This document shows, one piece after another, positions 1 to 11,348 of a stretch of DNA of 64,000 nt; the stretch's first letter is position 1, and the number at the start of each line of letters is the position of its first letter. Origin of the DNA: Pinus tabuliformis (lineage: Eukaryota; Streptophyta; Pinopsida; Pinales; Pinaceae). The position numbers and the translations under genes were made by a program. The stretch lies in assembly GCA_031772625.1 (NCBI GenBank), contig CM062820.1, forward strand, positions 315,364,783 to 315,428,782, in the 5' to 3' direction. The notes under the pieces are model-generated. The model worked only from the letters and a program-made list of their open reading frames with translations, made no database searches and was not told where the DNA came from.

Positions 1-2376
1 ATGGCAGGAGGAGGATTGATGCCTTTGAGGCTGGAAGCTCAAGAAGGACCAAGCATAAGGCCTGCATTGTGGTGCGCTATATGTCAGCTAGCATGAAAAC
101 ATGCCACAAATAACTGTCATTTGCTACAGAAGTTTGTACAAATGCCAAAACAAATGTTCTGCAACTTTTGTAGGTTAGTAGGGCATGATGAGCGCAACTG
201 TAGGAGGTATGAATTGATGATGGATAGAACACCCACCTATAAGGTTCAGGAAGAAACGTGTCCCCTTAACTAGAGCACAGGGATGGCGCAAATAGGCTTT
301 CAGGGGCGTGAACGAGGCTGAGGTGGAGGAGGATCTGGCTGAGGTCAGGGACATCTGATCTGCTATAATTGCAGAGGACCAAGACACTATGCCAGCGATT
401 TCACTAACCCAACACGTCCATTGTGCAAATATTGCACTCTGTTTGATCATGAGACAGAGGATTGTCCTACGCTGATAGCGAGGATACATGACAAAGGGGC
501 ACTACCACCTCAACTAGCTCAGAACCTATAGATGATGAGGTCTAAGCCTCGCGAAGAGGATCCAAATGTGAATATAGTGGTTCGAAGTGGAATTGTAATA
601 GGGGATGATAAGGGGAAACAGCCCGAAGACAATGCATGGGTTCACAAAGATCCAGTGAAGGAGGCTGAATTTGATTTGGAGTGCGTGCGTGAAACATTCA
701 TGGAAGAAAAGAAGAGCTTTGCTAAGGCCTCCACCTCAGGAAGCAAGGATAAGCCTGATCGAGATATGGACCCTTCTATGCTTACAACCTTCCTAGAGAC
801 CTACATGAAGTTGCTACATGATAGCAAGGCTATAAAAGGATTACAGGAGCTTATAAATAGATGCGCTAGAAACACTCTCGGTGAACCGCGCGTGGTACGA
901 AAAATTGGTAAGCATAAAACAAGGACATGACGAGAGATGAGGCTAACCACATAGATAGGAGAGTATGAAATGGATCAAGTTATTTTGGATCTAGGGTTAG
1001 ATGTGAATGTCCTACCGAAACAAACTTGGGAACGGATGGGAAGACCAGCGTTGTAGTGGTCTCCGATTCAGTTAAGGATGGAAAATTAGTAGAAGATCAT
1101 CCCCATGGGGCAGTTGCAAGGGGTGACTATAGATATTGAAGGCGCGAGTGCTCTGGCTAAGTTTGAAGTAATAGAAATTGTGGATGATAGCAACCCCTAC
1201 CCTACAATCATTGGAATTGATTAGGCTACTGATATGAACGGGGTAATCAACCTAAAGAAGTGAAAGATGATATTTGAGAAGAAATCGCTCCACATAATAG
1301 TACCTCTAGATCCTATTGATGGATCGCGCTATACTAAGCCAATCCACGATTATGAGAGCGATGACAATTTGGATTGTATTTATAAGATAACATCGTGAGA
1401 TCAATATTGGGTGAATCCAACTGCGAATGGAAAAATTACATGGGATCACGAGAGTTCCTGCACCAAGAACTATGATGAAGAATTAGAGCACTGACAAAAT
1501 TGGTTACATGAAGTAACCACACTGAGCTGTAACATGATGACCTGGTCGATGCCCTGTGTGTCATCAGAGGTATGAAATCTGCCCACTTATGATGGTCTAA
1601 ATGATGTAGATATATTTTTTGGATGCATTTGAGAGGGAGGTACCAGAGAAGCAGCGCTTCCAACCTTTGGACTGGGCACTGCGCACTATGCTCGCAAGGT
1701 GGTGGGGTACGCACAAGGGTAGCTTTGATGATTGGCATGACTGTAGGAGGATCATGAGAACACACTTTAGGAAGCCAAAGGTACGACTGAAAGACAAATA
1801 TGATGGGTAGGATGATTGCACTTGGCCAAATGGGTTCAAGCTTATGGAGAGAAGCCCCAACCTGAATGGATGCACTTGTTTTGTCACACCCTGGATGTCA
1901 TCCCAATGAACTGGTACTTAGAAACGGAGCTTCGCCATGGTACAAGTGAATCAGATATTCTATGTGAAGGATTCATATTGACATTCAGCTTTGAAGACAA
2001 GTTTGGCTGTATTGACGAGGCGCTACAAGAAGTGAAAGCAGCGATCTTTACGATACTGCGGGATCCTTTGGAACTGATTCAACCTGATTGGACTACTCAA
2101 CTGAGTCACACGCTGGAATGCTATAACGTGACCTAAAGAAGAAGATGAGGATCCACGAAAGGTTAACATCCCTGAAACAGAAGGTCACCGCGAGGTTGAA
2201 GGACCACAGATTGAGAATCCAAATATAACCGCGTCACTCAAAATGAAATAGGTAAATATTGGTATGGAGGCAGAGCCCAAATTCGCGAAGATTGGAGACT
2301 ACTTGGATGATGTGACGGTGGATAAGGTTGTTGAATTACTCCGTGAATACCAGGATTTATTCCCTACCAAGTCTAT
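1..2376 (+). pseudogene. Y gag zinc knuckles, protease, gag-like domain and RT start (fossil)
   Basis: Zinc knuckles of C-x2-C-x4-H-x4-C form are seen at 160-201 and 423-464, with a weaker one starting at 361. A protease-like stretch follows at about 964-1220 (LDLGLDVNVLPKQTWERMG, then a PYPTIIGID-like segment). At about 1600-2130 comes a segment with the look of a retrotransposon gag core (ARWWGTHKGSFDDWHDC). The RT leader with EYQDLFPTK begins near 2280. A gag-like domain between protease and RT is unusual, because gag normally leads the polyprotein. The copy is heavily decayed. Assignments are by motif recognition only; the protease call is the least secure. Confidence 0.65.
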
Positions 2377-2985
2377 TGATACAGCCTTAGCCGCTAATAC
2401 CCACATTATATAAACAAAATCGCATGCCATATACATGTCACGAGATTAATCTCCTGATCCAAGGCGAAAACGTTCACAATTCAAGGTTTAAGGCCCCTTA
2501 ATTAAACTTTATGCAGAATTACTACATCTAACTATACAAAGTTTAGACTTTGGTTATTGTTGGGTCTTGAAAATGTCATTCATTTCCATTACACTTTCAC
2601 TATTATGTCCATTATATCACCTCCATTTCACTACTATGTCACCATATTCATCCCACTTTCATTATCATTGGGCAACATTAAGTGAATTTGTGGTTAAAAA
2701 TTAGAAAATAATGTGCATATGCTTATACCTAACAAGTGGGTTGAGATTGTTGATATGTGTAAGTAAAAAGGAGGCTTCTAGAAGACCTTTATGTGGCAAC
2801 CTAAGGCCAAATTCGAATTTGAGTGGAGAGAATCATGAGATCATGAGAATATGTGTCACATCTCCTAATTGTATTGAAACTCTAAGAAGACAAGTGTCTT
2901 ATCAGTTCCTATTTTGATTAGGACTCTAGAGGTAGAGGGAGAGATTCATGGACTCTCATTAATGAGATGGCTTCTCATCTTTTTG

Positions 2986-2993
2986 TATAAATA
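2986..2993 (+). promoter_or_regulatory. TATA box in Z LTR
   Basis: TATAAATA stands 428 bp after the LTR start, followed by AGGAGATC. It fits plus-strand transcription towards the primer-binding site. Likely U3/R promoter, by sequence and position only. Confidence 0.6.
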
Positions 2994-3510
2994 GGAGATC
3001 TCTATCCTCCATTTGTTAGCTTAGCTTGGCTTTTTAGTTCTTTAGCTTGGAGTTTGTAGTTCTTCCTTGATGGCTTTGGAAAGCTTTGGAGAGCTTTGTT
3101 GTACTTTGTAATTTTGAAGAATTTGAATAAAACTTTGATGTTCTCAACATGGAAGGAGATGTGAAGTAGACGTCATGGAGCATATTAGAATGTAAGGTAG
3201 AGTAGATTTTGCTTTGTAGTTTTTCTTTGATTTCATTCAAGTATGTCATTTTATTACTTTCAAGTTTGATAGTTTAGATTTTCTATTCATGCAATTTTAA
3301 TTCATGCAAGTGTGTTCAACCGGTTGATTGTAGATTAGTTTTTCTTTACATGTTCTTGTATTTGCTTATTAGTTTTTTATTGAACTTTTTAATGTAGTTT
3401 TTGCATCAAGTAGTGATATGGGATTTTCTTCTCTACTGAACTTTAGCTTTTAAACTTCAGTTGTTATGCTTTGATTTTAGTGAGATTTGTTTGCTGCTAT
3501 TAGCTAGTTT

Positions 3511-3900
3511 AGATATCAAGTTCTTCATGTTATTTGACGTTATCTCCAGTCCCATGGCTTAACCCGAGAAGTTAATTGGTGACCTATTGGATTATAAGTG
3601 AAGTAATTTGATTTTGCTTTCATTAATATGCTAGGTAATTTAGATATCAATTATTCATGTTATTTGACGTTATCTCCAGTGCCATGGCTTAACCGAGAAG
3701 TTAATTGGCGAGCTATCAGATTATAAGTGAAGTAATTTGATTTTTATTTCATTAATCTGCAAGTAGATAATTTAGATGTCAATTCTTCATGTTATTTGAC
3801 GTTAACTTCGGTGCCATGGCTTAACCCGAGAAGTTAATTGGCGAGCTATCGAATTATAAGTGAAGTAATTTGATTTTGTTTTCATTAGTCTGCAATTTTT
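3511..3900 (+). repeat. Three ~131-bp tandem units inside the Z LTR
   Basis: Units begin at 3511, 3642 and 3774 with AGATATCAA or a close variant. All contain TTATTTGACGTTA and CCATGGCTTAACC, followed by GAAGTTAATTGG. They differ from each other by a modest number of substitutions and small indels. They lie downstream of the TATA box, hence in the R/U5 part of the LTR transcript. Confidence 0.9.
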
Positions 3901-4352
3901 GGTTTTGAGTGTAGTAATTTAGATTTTATTTTTGTAATTAGATGGACAGTAGAGATAGTGATCTCATTTTTAGTACTTCATCTTTAGCTTGATTTATGTA
4001 GCTGCATGTTTACACTTTTGTTCAAGTTCTGATTTTATAGATAACATGTTTTGAGTTCTTTGAAGTGGTAAGTTTGGAAATTATCATAAGAAGCATAAAC
4101 CTTGTCTTCAACTATACATCCACACTTGATCTTTAAAAGCATTCTTAAAACTTTAAACTAGGATTTCCCTTGCATTAGAATACTTTAGGAGACCAACAAA
4201 AACAAAACCCCAAAACAACATAAACTATAAAACAACAAAGTAAGAAAAATTTTTAACTAAGCACATATGGTGCACCACACTTCATCAATTTACGATACCC
4301 AGATTGATCATTTATGTAGAGCAATTTAAGAAGTTAAATTGACTAGACATTT

Positions 4353-4370
4353 TGGCGCTATTGTCGGGGA
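4353..4370 (+). other. Z primer-binding site
   Basis: TGGCGCTATTGTCGGGGA lies three bases after the LTR end. It matches the common plant gypsy form TGGCGCCGTTGCCGGGGA, usually assigned to tRNA-Asp, at 15 of 18 positions. The tRNA assignment is from memory. Confidence 0.8.
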
Positions 4371-4483
4371 AGTGTAATTAGGAGACCTTATTTCTTACAT
4401 CTAAAAAGAATTAATAATTTCTTGAGTATGCTCTCCTTCTGCATTTTGTGTGATCTATAGGATCAAAAAAAGGATTGTTATGT

Positions 4484-4722
4484 AAAAAAAAAAAAAAAAA
4501 AGAAGAAAAAGGAGACAAAATAAACTTCATCATTTCAATTGATTCAATAAAAAATAATAATAATAATAATAAAAACAAAACTCCAAAACAACATAAACTA
4601 TAAAACAACAAAGTAAGAAAAAGGATTAACTAAGCACATATGGTGCACCACACTTCATCAGTTTACAATACCCGAATCGATAATTTATGTAGAGCAATTT
4701 AAGACGTTAAATTGACTAGACA
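4484..4722 (+). repeat. A-rich and AAT microsatellite plus Z 3' LTR remnant
   Basis: A poly(A)/AAG stretch (from 4484) and a short (AAT)n run (ending about 4570) precede 152 bp that repeat the end of the 5' LTR (4571-4722). The truncated LTR starts exactly where the simple sequence stops, so slippage or illegitimate recombination at simple repeats may have made the deletion. Confidence 0.75.
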
Positions 4723-6225
4723 GTTATTTTCCGCCTCCGATGCTTATCAACCATACCCTTTGGTTAAAGCACAAACTTAACCCATAAAACCTTAATCCTG
4801 CTTTATTTCTATTATACCCTCATATAATAGAAATACACATAAACCACAGTTAACCTTACTTTTCTGCCTTTCCACAAACCTTTTCACGTATATCGATGCT
4901 CGTTATCGCCTTTAACCTCCACTGTCGATTTCACCCCTTCAGAGCAACAGCTATCAGGCACGATCTCCAACTTTAATCCATTTCTCACTAGAACTCAAAG
5001 AGATTAAACTTCTTTGAATAATTCATCAGGTCCGCCAGAAATGTTAACCTGCACGCACTTTTCTGCACAATTTCCATCTGATTAATCACCGAATGAATGA
5101 TCATGATTATCAGAACTCAACGAGGTTTTAACCTTGTTGTATAAACCCTCATCACGTCTGAATTCCAAATTAACCTCCGCGCCTATTAGCACGTGATATC
5201 CGTCTAATCAATCACCCAATGGACGACTATGATCTATGTGGACTTTAACTAGATATAGTCATAGTCCATAACTTTCTCGTGTCCGTTTCTTTATTACTGC
5301 TTACGGCTTTGAGGCTACGCAAGAAACAGCTTCCCGTCTACGAAAGCCACCTTTCCATTCTGATTAACGCCGATGCATCTTCACCACACAATGACCGTGG
5401 ACCTATTTCCATCACATGGCTACGATATTTTCTCCACCATTCCTCGTTCGCTATTATTATCCATCTTTCTAGACAATCTGACGATTTCTATTGTGCTAGT
5501 CAATCGACCCCAATCTCGATTGAAACACTCCTCCATTCTATAATTGGTCGAATTTCGTTAAACACACATTTATCGCTACGCTCTGTCCTTCTCGATTTCA
5601 TTTTCACACACATATCTTATGCAACAACACTTCGTTTATAAAGAATTACAATCTAGTCACATATGTACTCTACATAGGGTTGAAATCGAATTTCTCTATT
5701 CATAAACAAGTATTTACATAGGTTCTTCTCTCAAGCCTAATTTCCAATATCAGTGGATTCTGTTTCCCTATCTTCCCTTAGGCTTACAATCAAGCTCTAT
5801 CTAATCTCTGAATTCTAATTCGCACTCTAACTAACTAACTCTTCCTATGCCTTTTAGGTCTACATTTGTACAAAAGGTTCTATGACCCAATTCTAGTTCA
5901 GATCCTTAATAATTTCGACTAAATCCTAATAATCCTCTCAATCCCAGAAATTATGAACTAATTCCTAATTTGAGATCTACAATTAATTTCCAATCTATCA
6001 ATCCTTATGAACTCTCAAATATCCTAATTCTCTCATGTTTCCCTTCATTTGGGAACATTTACAATATGCCTCTCAATACTTAATTAGATCCTATTCTCAT
6101 AAAATCCCTCAAAAATATTAAAATTACATTAATTTGATGCATACGAAACCAACTTCCTTAAAACACAAGACCCCCTATGTCTACTAAAATACAATGATAT
6201 TTCTGAGTCGAATGCTCCTGCATCG

Positions 6226-7701
6226 AACTCCCAAGGTTGAAAACATTCATGATCTCTTGATCATGTGTTGTCATGTGTTAATAAAAAAAAACCTCCAAGG
6301 TCCCAAACTTTAGTTTGTAACTGCCCAAATGCCTTACACCTTTGCTGCTGTTATATATCTATTGTCTTCTGGTTCATCTTCCTCTCTTGAATCATTTTCA
6401 AATTGATATTAATCACTCCTCCTACTATCATTTTCTGCAACTTGGACTATTTCATCATCAACTTCCATAATTCTTCAATCTCCATCTTCAATACATCCTT
6501 GAGCTAGTAACAAATCATGCTTTTATTACTCTTCCAATTGTTGTTGTACTCTATCCACTCATCTTCAACCTGTTGTTTACTTTCTTCAACTTTTTCTAGT
6601 TTAACTTCTACTATTACTCTTGAGATTCCTCCAGGTATTGTTGTAGATATTGCTTCCACCCAAACTTCCTGAATATCCTTGAATATATCTCCCTCTGCAA
6701 CATCTATTTTCTGCTCCTTGTCTGCAAATTCACTTTCCAATGATTTAAATGTTTTCATTCCATGGGCTAAGTACTATCATGGAATATTCCTTTTTCTCCT
6801 TCATATTCTCAACAACAAATTCTTCTGACTGTATGCCAGTCTCCTCATTAACCAAATGTGCATGTGCTCCCCCTTGGTTGTCCTCATGAGACAACATATT
6901 CTCATTCTCCATCAGAATGCAATTCTGATCTTGCCTCTTTGAAATGTCTGTGCACATTTCCTTCATCTTCATGTCAACTTCAAGTGACTACCTATCACCT
7001 AATTCTCCTTTATACATATCAAAATCTCTGTGTTTAACTTCATATCTTTGGTCTTCATGTTGAACTTGTCCTCTATTAAGCAATGGATCTATATACATAT
7101 TCTGTACCAGTTCAAAATTGTCTTCTTCTGAGAAGTATTCATCATCATATATGGGCTTACAATCTTCTTCAATTTCTATGATACCTGTAGAATATTTTCC
7201 ATCTTTATCTACTTCCAAACCTGCCTACTTACACCAATCATGAGAATAATGATATCCTTTTACTAGCATCATTTCTAATTTATCGTTACACATGAGACAT
7301 TTATTAGGCTTCTCATCTTCCTTAACATGTATAATAGTTTGCAATAACTGTTCTTCATTTGCTAAGTTTGCAACCACACACAAAATGTCAGAAATAAAAA
7401 CATTAGGCATGTCAGCCTTACTTATCATCATATCCATTTGTTGATCTGAACTCTTCAAAGAGCTCATGAGACTTCCTGCAAGTCTCTCTTCCTCCTCATT
7501 CTCCAAACAACTTATAAGATCCTCAATAGATCTCTTCTCAACATCATCTACTTCAATGATGTCTTCCTGCTCTTGTCCACTGTAGTGAACTTCTTCATTC
7601 TCATTTAGCTCTGATTTTACTACCTAGAAACTTACTCTTTGGTTTTCTATCCTTTTCTCCAAAAGACTTAACTCATGCCATAAATTTTCCATCTCACTTG
7701 G
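6226..7701 (-). pseudogene. X-A internal region, 3' half, acidic protein remnants
   Basis: Minus-strand frames encode Glu/Asp/Lys-rich protein without a recognised domain. The same region occurs in X-C at 62275-63747, with similar peptides in the same order. One segment has CLMCNDK followed by His and Cys residues (GYHYSHDWC), which could be a zinc-binding knuckle. Another has QNCILMENENML, which recurs as QNFILIENEVVS upstream in X-C and so forms an internal protein repeat. The X-A copy looks broken several times. Its reading direction matches the element. No link to gag is proven. Confidence 0.45.
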
Positions 7702-10700
7702 TGTTATCACTCAGGTTGTCCCTGAAGGTTAAGAAAGGGATACGGCCGAGGTAACCACAAACCAACTTTGGACTGCAGGTTCTAGCCAACCTGCAATCAG
7801 AGAGGGCTCTCTCTTTTAGATTTAGCTTTGTTTGAAAGGATTTTAGGCTAGGTCTCGGGTCCAGAGGGTTTTTTGTTTTGTTTTGGTGGGAAAATTGACA
7901 CTTTCAGGTAGAGAGGCAGAGTATAACCTGAATGTTTCAAACCATTGGGCGTGGAGTCGAGGAGGGGAACTGCTGGTGCGTTTCCTTAATAACAGTGAGG
8001 TAACATGGAGCAAGATAGCTGAGCTTGAAGCAATTTTCAGGTTTAAAGGATGAAATGAATGCTAAAGAAAGAGAGGCAGTTAAGAATCTCTCCAACAGAT
8101 TAGCAGAGAAAGTAACAGGGCGCTACCTAAGGGCAGTTAAGAATCCCTAGATAATTGGCCAACACAGGTGAATTGGGGTAAACATGAGCCAGAAGGAATT
8201 CAATATTCATAACCAATTCATTCAGAGGAAAACATCAAGAAACAGCAGAAATTGAGCATAGAGAGTATTTAAACTAATTCTAGGCTATTCTTTTTTCCTG
8301 CTATCTAGATAATGGCAAACACATAAACAGAGATAAGAGGCACTTATTGCTTCAGGCCGCAGCACAAGAATTCCATCTTCAGTCTCCAAAGCATTTATCA
8401 ACAACAGACAGTTCGCTCTCCAAGCTTTCGGCAATCTTTGATTACAGAAAAATTCAGGTATACACAGCGAGTCTCTAGTGAAGAATTCTCAATTTACCAA
8501 CCCTTAAAACTATACAGAGGGTGGTATATATAGGGCAAAACTTTCTATCTACTACTTTTATTACATCTTGACCTAATCAGGTCATAAAAAATAATTTATT
8601 GACCTACTCCTATCTGAAATAAATGCATGAAAATTCTCAGGCTGTACTGGGGCGGCCGTAAAAAGAAAATGAATAAATGATGTAGTCCTGGGTGCCTTGG
8701 GGCAATGTCTTCTGAAATAAATATGCATGGGTTTCTGCTTCCTTGCTGTCCTGGTGCTTTGAATGCCTTAATGGTGATTTGAAGGCAAGGATGGGCTGAT
8801 GCTTATTGATTTGACTTTCTGGGGGCTTCATCAATGTTCAGGTGCTTCGAGCCCCTAAACAAATCTTTGCTGATACTCTTTGGCATCTTTTCTTCCACTG
8901 ATACTCTTTGACAAAATCTGGACTGCTGATCTGATGTGTTGTGGGTCTAATCACCAGTAAATGGCCGTTGTTCGGCCTCTGTATCATCTAGAATTGTCTT
9001 CTGCTCCTTTTGGTATGCTCTGTGAAGAAAACGGGTCATTTTTGCGCCTTTTCGGGCTTCCTGGGGCCGCATGATGAGAAGATTCCCTAAAGATTCCCTG
9101 AAGATTCTCCATTTCGGCCTAAAAAATCCTGCGATGGCGCAAATCGCTCATCAAAAACTACCTCAGAATTGGATTCCGGGGCTCCGAAGTGCGACTTTCG
9201 CGCCTCTGCGCCCAAAAAGTGCTGATGACGTCAGCATGATGTCACATTGTACGGCGGGTGACGTCAGCATGACGTCAACAGGGCGACGTGGTGGGATGAC
9301 ATCAGCATGATGTCATCACGTACGGACGATGACGTGGCAGGTACGGTGGCAGGGACACGTGGCAGTGACGTGGCAGGAGGCCACACAGGCAGGTGACTCA
9401 TCGGGTGACTGGACAAAGGGGTGACGTAAGCAGGGACTGTGCAGGGGTGACGTGGGGTATGACGTCATGGGTGGTAAGCGGTTTTGTGGCGCACCGCTTT
9501 TCGGGGATGGTGGTTTCATGAGGGGGACCTCCGCCACACCCCAGAGCTTGACGCGTGGCGGGAGTACGGCGGCAAAACCGCCGAACCCCCGGACGCTAAA
9601 GCCCGGGCATGTTGCATATAGAAAAGCCCGCCCACCGTAGATCTGTGGCGGGCTAGATCTAACAGCTGGCGATAGATGGGTAGCGACGACGGGTTAGTGG
9701 GTGGGATATTCGCGGGAATATTCCCTTTTTAATATATCGCGGTGGTGGGTTTAAACATAGGGAATGGCGGGATTGGTGTATTTACACTTGGGTTTTAGGG
9801 ATAGGGGCGAAATATGGGTTTTTGCCAACCGAGGTTAGTGTTTTATGCACAGGACTTGGGCAAAAAGTGCAAAAAATGGGTTTTTTTGAAGGTTTTAGAG
9901 GGTTTTAGAGCTAGGGAAGCGGTTACTAGCTGACCTGATGTCAGACTAGCTCCTTAGTGACTCGGATGGGCTAAAGACAGCCCCAGATGGACTGTGATTT
10001 CCCAGACTTATAGGAAATATGGCTATATTGCCAGGGAGGGGTATTTACATAGGGGAGTTTTATATACATGATTTTAATAGGGGAAGGGGAAAATTGTTAG
10101 GGAGTTATATAATAAAGTTAATAGTTAATATGGAAATGAAAAGAGGGCGCTAAGGTATGAGACCTTAGGCTATGTTGGGAAAAGAAGGCTCACAGATGAT
10201 GAGTGAGCAGTCCTTGAGTGAAGCAGATCCTCACCAAGGCGAATGTCATGGAAATGATGAAACTGAGGGGCTCAAGCAGACCTTGACCCCTTGGGGGATG
10301 TTAGTAAGTGACTTGGGGGAAATGAGAAGAAGGGGAGGTTAGTGAGTTCTGGCTTGAGTACCTCCTTTGAATGCAAAACTGTCTTATAACTATGATATGA
10401 AAGGATAAGACATTGTGAGATACAAAATTGATCATCAATTATCATTCTGCCACCAAACAGCTACCTACCCAGCCTACTGTCCTAATATTTAGACTTGCAG
10501 ACCCATGTTTGCAAATTTTATTTATTTATTTATTTATTTATTTTATTTTTATTTTTTAATCTAAATCTACACTTATTTCTGCCAGGGCCCAGATTAGACA
10601 GTGGGGTCCCTTAGTTTCTCTACCTATCTACAAATCTGCCAAGCTTAGACTGTTTGGACAGATATCATTCTCTATATTCTACAACATGAAATTGAAATCT

Positions 10701-10929
10701 AGGCAGACCAAGATTAAACTGTTTGGACCTCCCTTTAAGAAATTCTTCAAAATTGGAACAACTCATCAAAATGGAATGCAGCAGTGTCATTTGGATCAGC
10801 ATACTTCATGGCTTCTTCTTTGGTCTCTTCTGGAAATATGGAACACTGCAGCTTGCAAAGTATGACATATTTGGCATGTAAAAATGTCAATCATGAAAGA
10901 TGATACCCTGTTGCGACAGGAGGCTAACA
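7702..10929 (-). repeat. E1 3' LTR (left)
   Basis: It is a near copy of 17841-21109. It contains the TATATATA box (8525-8532), a CpG-rich segment (about 9071-9660) with TGACGTCA motifs (first at 9226-9233), and a TTTA microsatellite (about 10513-10558). It lacks about 27 bp present near 20627 in the other LTR. Short frames such as 9071-9310 are not conserved coding sequence in E2 and are not called. Confidence 0.92.
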
Positions 10930-10948
10930 GTGGCTCCACTTGGGGATG
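10930..10948 (-). other. E1 3' junction motif instead of a clear polypurine tract
   Basis: Read on the element's sense strand, the bases just before the 3' LTR are ATCCCCAAGTGGAGCCAC. The same motif with one change stands at the same place in E2 (45581-45598). It is not purine-only, unlike usual plus-strand primers. Its reverse complement closely resembles the element's own primer-binding site at 17821-17837. Strong conservation between diverged elements implies a role; which one is unknown. Confidence 0.55.
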
Positions 10949-11348
10949 GCTTTTCCTTGTGAAAAGTCAAGAACAGCAGGTCAGACTGCCTTGATCTTCT
11001 GTTTGTTGCTGTTAACTGTGAATTTCTTCTTTGTTCTGGCTGTTATAAATATTAAACTTTGAACTATGACCAACTTCTCCTCAACAGAGCTTTCTGTGAG
11101 CTGTACAGCAACGCCTGCTTTCTTCTGCGCGCTTGATCTTTATGTACAATGCTTGAGCAACTATGCTGATATAAACTGAAAGTTCTTGCTCTATTTTGAT
11201 GCTTTTGAGATTGAAGAATTTGCATCGGCTGCGTCCTTTCCAAATTTACTGCTATTCCTTAACAATCGGCCTGTTTACAAAAATTTAAACTGAGTGCTGA
11301 TATATACAAATAATATTGTACAAAGATAGTTACAGAACTTGCATTGTT

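Larger units (their letters stand above)
2558..4349 (+). repeat. Z 5' LTR
   Basis: This 1792-bp LTR starts with TG and ends GACTAGACA just before the primer-binding site. It contains a TATA box at 2986-2993 and three tandem units of about 131 bp at 3511-3900. The last 152 bp (4198-4349) match 4571-4722. Confidence 0.85.
2558..4722 (+). mobile_element. Z: short LTR element with large internal deletion
   Basis: The element starts TGTTGGGTC and ends ACTAGACA, with the 5-bp duplication GTTAT at 2553-2557 and 4723-4727. The uninterrupted site is visible in the other X LTRs near 23351 and 60772. It consists of a full 5' LTR (2558-4349), a primer-binding site, about 200 bp of A-rich internal sequence and only the last 152 bp of the 3' LTR (4571-4722). 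No coding capacity remains. TATA box and primer site agree on plus orientation. Because both outer ends and the target duplication are kept, the loss must have been internal, after insertion or in the inserted copy. The two 152-bp ends differ at about a dozen positions. Confidence 0.85.
2377..6225 (-). repeat. X-A 3' LTR (left), interrupted by Z
   Basis: It aligns by eye to the right LTR at 23181-24856 and to the X-C LTR at 60599-62274 along its whole length, apart from the Z insertion at 2558-4722. Its net length without Z and one target copy is 1679 bp, against 1676 bp for the other two. The small plus-strand reading frame at 5279-5641 inside it recurs in X-C (61227-61691) but has no recognisable domain and reads opposite to the element, so I do not call it a gene. 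Confidence 0.85.

Noticed and set aside
5279-5641. Plus-strand frame inside the X LTR, recurring at 61227-61691
   Set aside because: It is antisense to the element, differs in length between copies and shows no domain; conservation is that of the LTR itself.
9071-9640. Small frames in the CpG-rich part of the E1 LTR (also 19212-19781)
   Set aside because: Not conserved in E2's LTR, no start context or domain; explained by low stop-codon density in GC-rich DNA.
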